Made by a program: the position numbers and the translations under genes | The notes under the pieces: generated by a model | Seen by the model: only the letters and a program-made list of their open reading frames with translations | Told to the model about the DNA's origin: nothing | Database searches by the model: none | Assembly: GCF_963675165.1 (NCBI RefSeq) | Contig: NC_087386.1 | Coordinates: forward strand, 6,762,066-6,826,065 | Reading direction: 5' to 3' | Length of the DNA: 64,000 nt | Source: Halichondria panicea | Taxonomy: Eukaryota; Porifera; Demospongiae; Suberitida; Halichondriidae | In this document: one piece after another, positions 32,377 through 64,000 of the stretch | Numbering within the stretch: position 1 is the stretch's first letter | How the letters are laid out: every line of letters begins with the position of its first letter

Positions 32377-34635
32377 ATGGACGAGGTGTCGCCAGCTGTG
32401 GTAGACATCAAGACAAGTGGATGGGAGAAATCAAAATCAGGCCATGAAGAAATCTCCATGACACTAAGTTCTAATGAGAAGGATACAGTGCCTGTAACGT
32501 TTCAAGAGACCCTCTCCGGTGCTATAAGCGCTGCAACAGTAGCTCTCATGGACGATGCTCACATAAGCACCTCCCCTTCAATGATGGTGCAGCAGGATGA
32601 AGACGAAGTAGCCATGAAACCAAATAGTAACAGCTTGTCAGGAGATATGCCAGCGGCTGAGGTTGTTGCCATAGAGAGACCGTTCATCGCCCCCGGCCCC
32701 ACCGTTCAGTCCCCCATCACAGTCGTGCTGGACAGTGCAGATCTCTGGGCCCAGTTCTATCAAGCAGGAACGGAAATGATCATCACTAAAACTGGAAGGT
32801 GCCAGACCGGCGTAACATAATACAATTTCCATATATTTCGAGGGTATAAACTTTCGCTGAAAGACCGTTAGAAAGGTTTTTGCAGAGTAGCAGCCTTTTT
32901 GCAGTATGCATGTGAATTACATTTTTGCAGTACATGCTTAATCAGCGAAAACCGCGAACATTTTTATACCATCGAAGTTATTATACCCATTTTTCTCTCT
33001 GTGTGCAGGAGAATGTTCCCCTCCATAGTGACCAGTGTGAGTGGACTGGAGCCGGACTCCAAATACTCTATAGCACTCGAGGTCAATCCTGCTGACACAC
33101 ATCGCTACAAGTTTGTCAACGCTCGATGGGTATTTGCGGGCAAGGGTGAATCACATGACGAAGGCATGCTCGTGTTCAATCATCCGGAGTCACCATCAAC
33201 TGGCAAGCATTGGACCAAAAATAAAGTGTCGTTCAAAAAAATAAAGTTGTCCAACAACAGGAACAACAAGAAGGGTCAGGTAATAATTATATATATATAA
33301 TGAGATTTGACACGTCACGATAATAATAACATTTTCATATTTAGCACTGCGTTAACACACTCATTCTCCAAAAGCAATGGCTAACCAACCGTATCCATTG
33401 TAGGAATCAACGCTCTAGCTCTATGTAATGTTTGGTTTCTGCAGGTGGTCGCATTGAACTCAATGCACAAGTATCTTCCTCGTGTGGTCGTTTCCAAGGT
33501 GATTTCAAAAAAGAAATCGGTAGTGGTACACACGGAAGATTTGGAGAAATGCAGCTTTGTGGCTGTGACTGCTTATCAGAATGATCAAGTAACTCAACTG
33601 AAGATCGACTATAATCCATTTGCTAAGGCCTTCAGAGATGCTGGTACTGACCAACAGTAAGCTATGCCTGGTACTAGAACAGTCTGTAGCGATCTACACA
33701 CAACAATAGATGCTGCTATAAGTGATATTAATTAGGTATGGTTCCTATGGCAATGCTGCCACCAGTGCTGGAATGATGAGTGCCTGGCCCCCTCTCTCTC
33801 CACTCCTCTCACCTTATGGAGATCACAGTGAGTAACCCCCCCCCCTCTCTTGACCCCCCTCTCTTGACCCCCCCCCTCTTGACTGACCCCCCTACTATCC
33901 CTCCCTGTGCAGCCACTCAACCTCTCTTGAGCCCGGCTGGACTACAACACTCACCCTTACCTCAGTTCAACACTGCATTCGGCAACTTTGAGTCCCCTCC
34001 ATTCTCACCGCTGCCAGCCTACAGGCAGATACAGCCACAGAACCAAGGTAAGGGCGACTATTACACACATGGAGCCATTATTGCATGTTGCATTGATAGT
34101 GTTATTTTAACCACTGATCAGTACTCCCTTAAAAAGTTATCACGTTGGACGGTTGCTATGTCCATTAATTATAATTCGTCCACACATTAGTGTTTACATG
34201 CATGAGTACATTCCAGCAATGTTATGATCTCTCCTCCTCCAACGCAGTGCTCCAGCAGCCATTGTTTGGACTCAGCAATCAGCAATCTCGACCGTCACCT
34301 ATACCTCGATTCAACTCTGTGTTCAACCACTGGGACACACCCACCAACCCCAGTAGTACGTTGCTACCTCACACTCGTAGAGCAGCGTGTTTGAATCATG
34401 CTGTTAGCTGCTGTGCTATATGAATTCCTGTACAACAATTGTAGCACATGTAAATTGTAATAATTATTACGATATTAACTGACCCCTCCCCCTCCCCCCT
34501 GGCCCTCCCCCCTCCCCCTCCCCCCTGGCCCTCACTGCAGGCACTCCACTGTCCCACCATCCCAACAGTGCCTTCATGATCCCTCCAGGAGATATAATAC
34601 CTCCTCTCACTCAACCCCCTACCACGCTACCATAG
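32377..34635 (+). CDS. T-box transcription factor
   Basis: Sequence-specific DNA-binding regulator of development. Seven exons (32377-32798, 33009-33279, 33445-33656, 33736-33827, 33913-34047, 34248-34355, 34541-34635) give 444 residues. The T-box begins at [23 protein letters not shown] (about residue 125, split by intron 1) and includes HRYKFVNARW, NSMHKYLPRV, FVAVTAYQND, TQLKIDYNPFAKAFRD. The C-terminal part is Pro/Ser/Gln-rich. An ATG at 32269 is in frame, but TTTCTCTCTCAG just before 32377 looks like an acceptor, so I use the later Met. EMIITK.GRRMFPS recalls Tbx4/5 and Tbx2/3, but the rest is divergent, so I assign no subfamily. The gene lies head-to-tail behind SLC25A19 (237 bp) and converges on MRPL1. 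Confidence 0.92.
32835..32978. mobile_element. Second MITE family, full copy (T-box intron 1)
   Basis: About 144 bp with imperfect terminal inverted repeats: TTCGAGGGTATAAACTTTCG at the left, and the reverse complement of CGCGAACATTTTTATACC-ATCGAA at the right. It relates to the partial copy at 22664. No coding capacity. Confidence 0.7.
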
Positions 34636-34881
34636 TAACATGTTCATCCTAGGACACTACTGTAGTTGACTACATGACTTCATTGTTCATATTATTTTGT
34701 TGCTTATGAAAGTTATTTTTGAAGCACAAATCACTTGTAAACATTTCACCTAATGTGCATGTACATATTCTGCTGTTATATAAATTGGTTCAAGTTCAGT
34801 AGAAATCCCGGGCCATAAGTAGTCGACACAACAACTCTCACAATAAACGACGCTGCAAGTATAGCAATAATAATAAGTAGA

Positions 34882-36372
34882 TTAGTCTCGTTCCCAGGCC
34901 GAGGCTGAAGGTACACAAGTATACACACATGGAGTCTACCTTTGGGCAGGTGTTGTTTGTAAGCAGCCACAGTGCCCACTAGGCATTCAGCATTCTCAGA
35001 GAGAGAGGCATCAGAGAAATCCAACTGGAAAGAAAACAGCAGTAAAACAGACATCCATCTAGAAAATTATGACCGGAATAGTTTATATTGTATAGGTACA
35101 TGTAGCTGTTACCATGACAATTGAGTCATAGTTACAGAGTGTTAGGAATGTAGAGAGTCTTGTACCAGCATTGTAGTGTCACTGACCTTTCCTACTGGCA
35201 TGTTGACATAGCCATGCTTGTCACACTTGAAATCTCTGCTCTGCTGAAACTTCAACACATTCTTTGCAGCCTCTTTCAGTTCGATGACAGTACCTACAGT
35301 GAGCACACACCATCAATACTTATAGGAACAGCTAGTGACAGCTCACCTCTGCGAGGGTTGGGCATCTTAGTGCGGAGCTTCTTCTGCAAATGTTTGATCT
35401 TCAGGTACATCTCTAAAGTGCACAGACACACATCGAACTCCAGTCCAGGGTCATTGGAATCAAGCTATTGAATAATACAATCAGGAATTAAATACAGAGG
35501 AATAATTAATTAGCACTAAAATAGGCAATCTAGAAAAGAGAACCTTTTTGATGAGTTCTTCTCCACCTACTATATCAGCACCAGTGCTTAGGCCCTCAGC
35601 CCCCTGTGTGTGGGTGTGGATGTGTGTGGGTGTGGGTGTGTATGTGTGTGATGTGTGTGTGTGTATGTGTGTGATGTGTGTGTGTGTATGTGTGTGTGTG
35701 TGTGTGTGGGGGGGGCGGCAAAAAAGTAAATTTGTCCTGAAACCAAGGCTGCATACATTGATATGGTACAGTATACAGTATTGACCCACCTCAGCCAACA
35801 AGAGTATCTTGCTCTGAGTGCCGAACCTATGGGGGTATATCAGAGCCCCCCTGAAGCTGTCCCGGGACTTCCCCCTCTTCAGTGTCATGTCCAACTATAC
35901 AGGTAATGTTACAAGTATTAAACTGCACATGTGTGTATATTATTATTAAAAAAACCCCAAAAAGACAGGAATACCAGTACTGTTAGATGCTGATCAGGCG
36001 TACTGACCTTGATGGATAGTTCTACTGTTTCTGGAACTTGAGACATGGAGTACGCTCTCAGAGCACGCAGGGCTTCGGGGAAATCCAGAATCTGTATGGA
36101 GTGATATTGTCACGATTAAAGTATGGTGGGTGAGGTACTTAGGGGATTTCCCTACCAGAGTGTTGCATGCAGTTAGCCAAAGGGAAGGCCCGGTTACGTT
36201 AAGAATGTGCTAATACGTATGTATGTACCTCTGGATCTCTTTTCCCTAGCTGGAATATTCTACTAGCAGTGGCCTGGATGGGAGGGGACGATTGCTGGGG
36301 TTGTGAGCTAGCTGCCCTCATCACAGTGGAGGCTAGAGCTCTTGTACTACACAGCTTTCTTAGCAAAGCCAT
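34882..36372 (-). CDS. MRPL1: Mitochondrial large ribosomal subunit protein uL1m
   Basis: Nuclear-encoded mitoribosomal L1-stalk protein. Eight exons (36229-36372, 36008-36091, 35790-35894, 35544-35603, 35347-35464, 35187-35293, 34940-35024, 34882-34904) give 241 residues. The first exon looks like a mitochondrial targeting peptide, rich in Arg, Ser and Ala with no acids. The L1 fold shows LDMTLKRGKSRDSFRGALIYPH, GADIVGGEELIKK, KMPNPRRGTVI, and the closing CLVGTVAAYKQHLPKG. The terminal exon (7 codons, ASAWERD) is short and tentative. It is shorter than human MRPL1 (325), mainly at the ends. Intron 3 has a (CA)n acceptor. The start is 261 bp from the divergent DYNC1H1 start. Confidence 0.88.
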
Positions 36373-36633
36373 CTCTTCACTCCAGCAGGAATAATGGTTG
36401 GGTAAAGAGCGTTAATGACTCTTCTCAATAATAATGACTTAGCAGCTGCTTTTAGTGGGCGTTGTTGTAGCTGCTTGGCTTCTCGAACCACTTCCGTTAA
36501 GAAACCGTCTTGACAAGAGAGAAGCTGACAAGGAGCTAGCTGTGTCAAGACTGCAAGTTCTTTGAAGACCGAAGAAACGTTATAGCTATCACAGCACACA
36601 TACAGAGGTTGCATTCGCCTGGTAGCCACAGCC
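36373..36633. promoter_or_regulatory. Divergent promoter MRPL1/DYNC1H1
   Basis: 261 bp between start codons, with no repeat element and no TATA box. A shared promoter is inferred from spacing. Confidence 0.5.

Positions 36634-64000
<27,367 letters not shown>

Overview
The window is nuclear DNA of an early-branching animal, most likely a sponge (demosponge or homoscleromorph); the species cannot be fixed from sequence alone. Reasons: GT-AG introns, mostly 60-400 bp; purely animal genes (T-box factor, BAG6, NELF-B, POMT1, NCS-1, an inward-rectifier K+ channel, cytoplasmic dynein heavy chain); very tight packing; and a mixture of non-LTR, pogo-like and foldback repeats. I rebuilt the gene models by hand by joining exons on splice sites and reading frame, and every model closes in frame.

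Layout: ALG14 (+, 803-1477), METAP1 (-, 1589-4849), RPL34 (+, 5039-5858), NELFB (-, 6087-8456), a 5'-truncated LINE reverse transcriptase (-, about 8538-10045), BAG6 (+, 10136-18650), POLR1H/RPA12 (-, 18894-19360), POMT1 (+, 19539-25867), a Kir channel (-, 26195-27253) with a large minisatellite over its 5' end, NCS1/frequenin (-, 28490-29948), SLC25A19 (+, 30206-32139), a T-box factor (+, 32377-34635), MRPL1 (-, 34882-36372), and cytoplasmic dynein heavy chain DYNC1H1 (+, 36634 to beyond 64000; 71 exons, 4204 residues, C-terminal end missing).

Genes alternate strand almost perfectly. Convergent 3' ends are 110-330 bp apart. Divergent starts are 180-260 bp apart, implying shared promoters, except that NELFB/BAG6 are pushed apart by the LINE. 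The genes are mainly housekeeping: N-glycosylation and O-mannosylation, N-terminal Met removal, cytosolic and mitochondrial ribosomes, Pol I and Pol II transcription, protein quality control, thiamine pyrophosphate import and microtubule transport. A K+ channel and a neuronal calcium sensor add excitability-type physiology.

The most unusual signal is in the introns. Several minisatellites have repeat units that span or abut a splice junction: about 42 copies of a 5' splice site in DYNC1H1 intron 67, smaller cases in DYNC1H1 introns 63 and 70, SLC25A19 intron 2 and POMT1 intron 3, about 20 copies of an acceptor-like site plus start codon at Kir, and 7 copies of a branch-point/pyrimidine-tract module in DYNC1H1 intron 36. 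A second signal is a family of about 290-bp foldback (MITE-like) elements, found only in introns, roughly one per 5 kb. A third is that many 3' splice sites use (CA)n instead of a normal pyrimidine tract.
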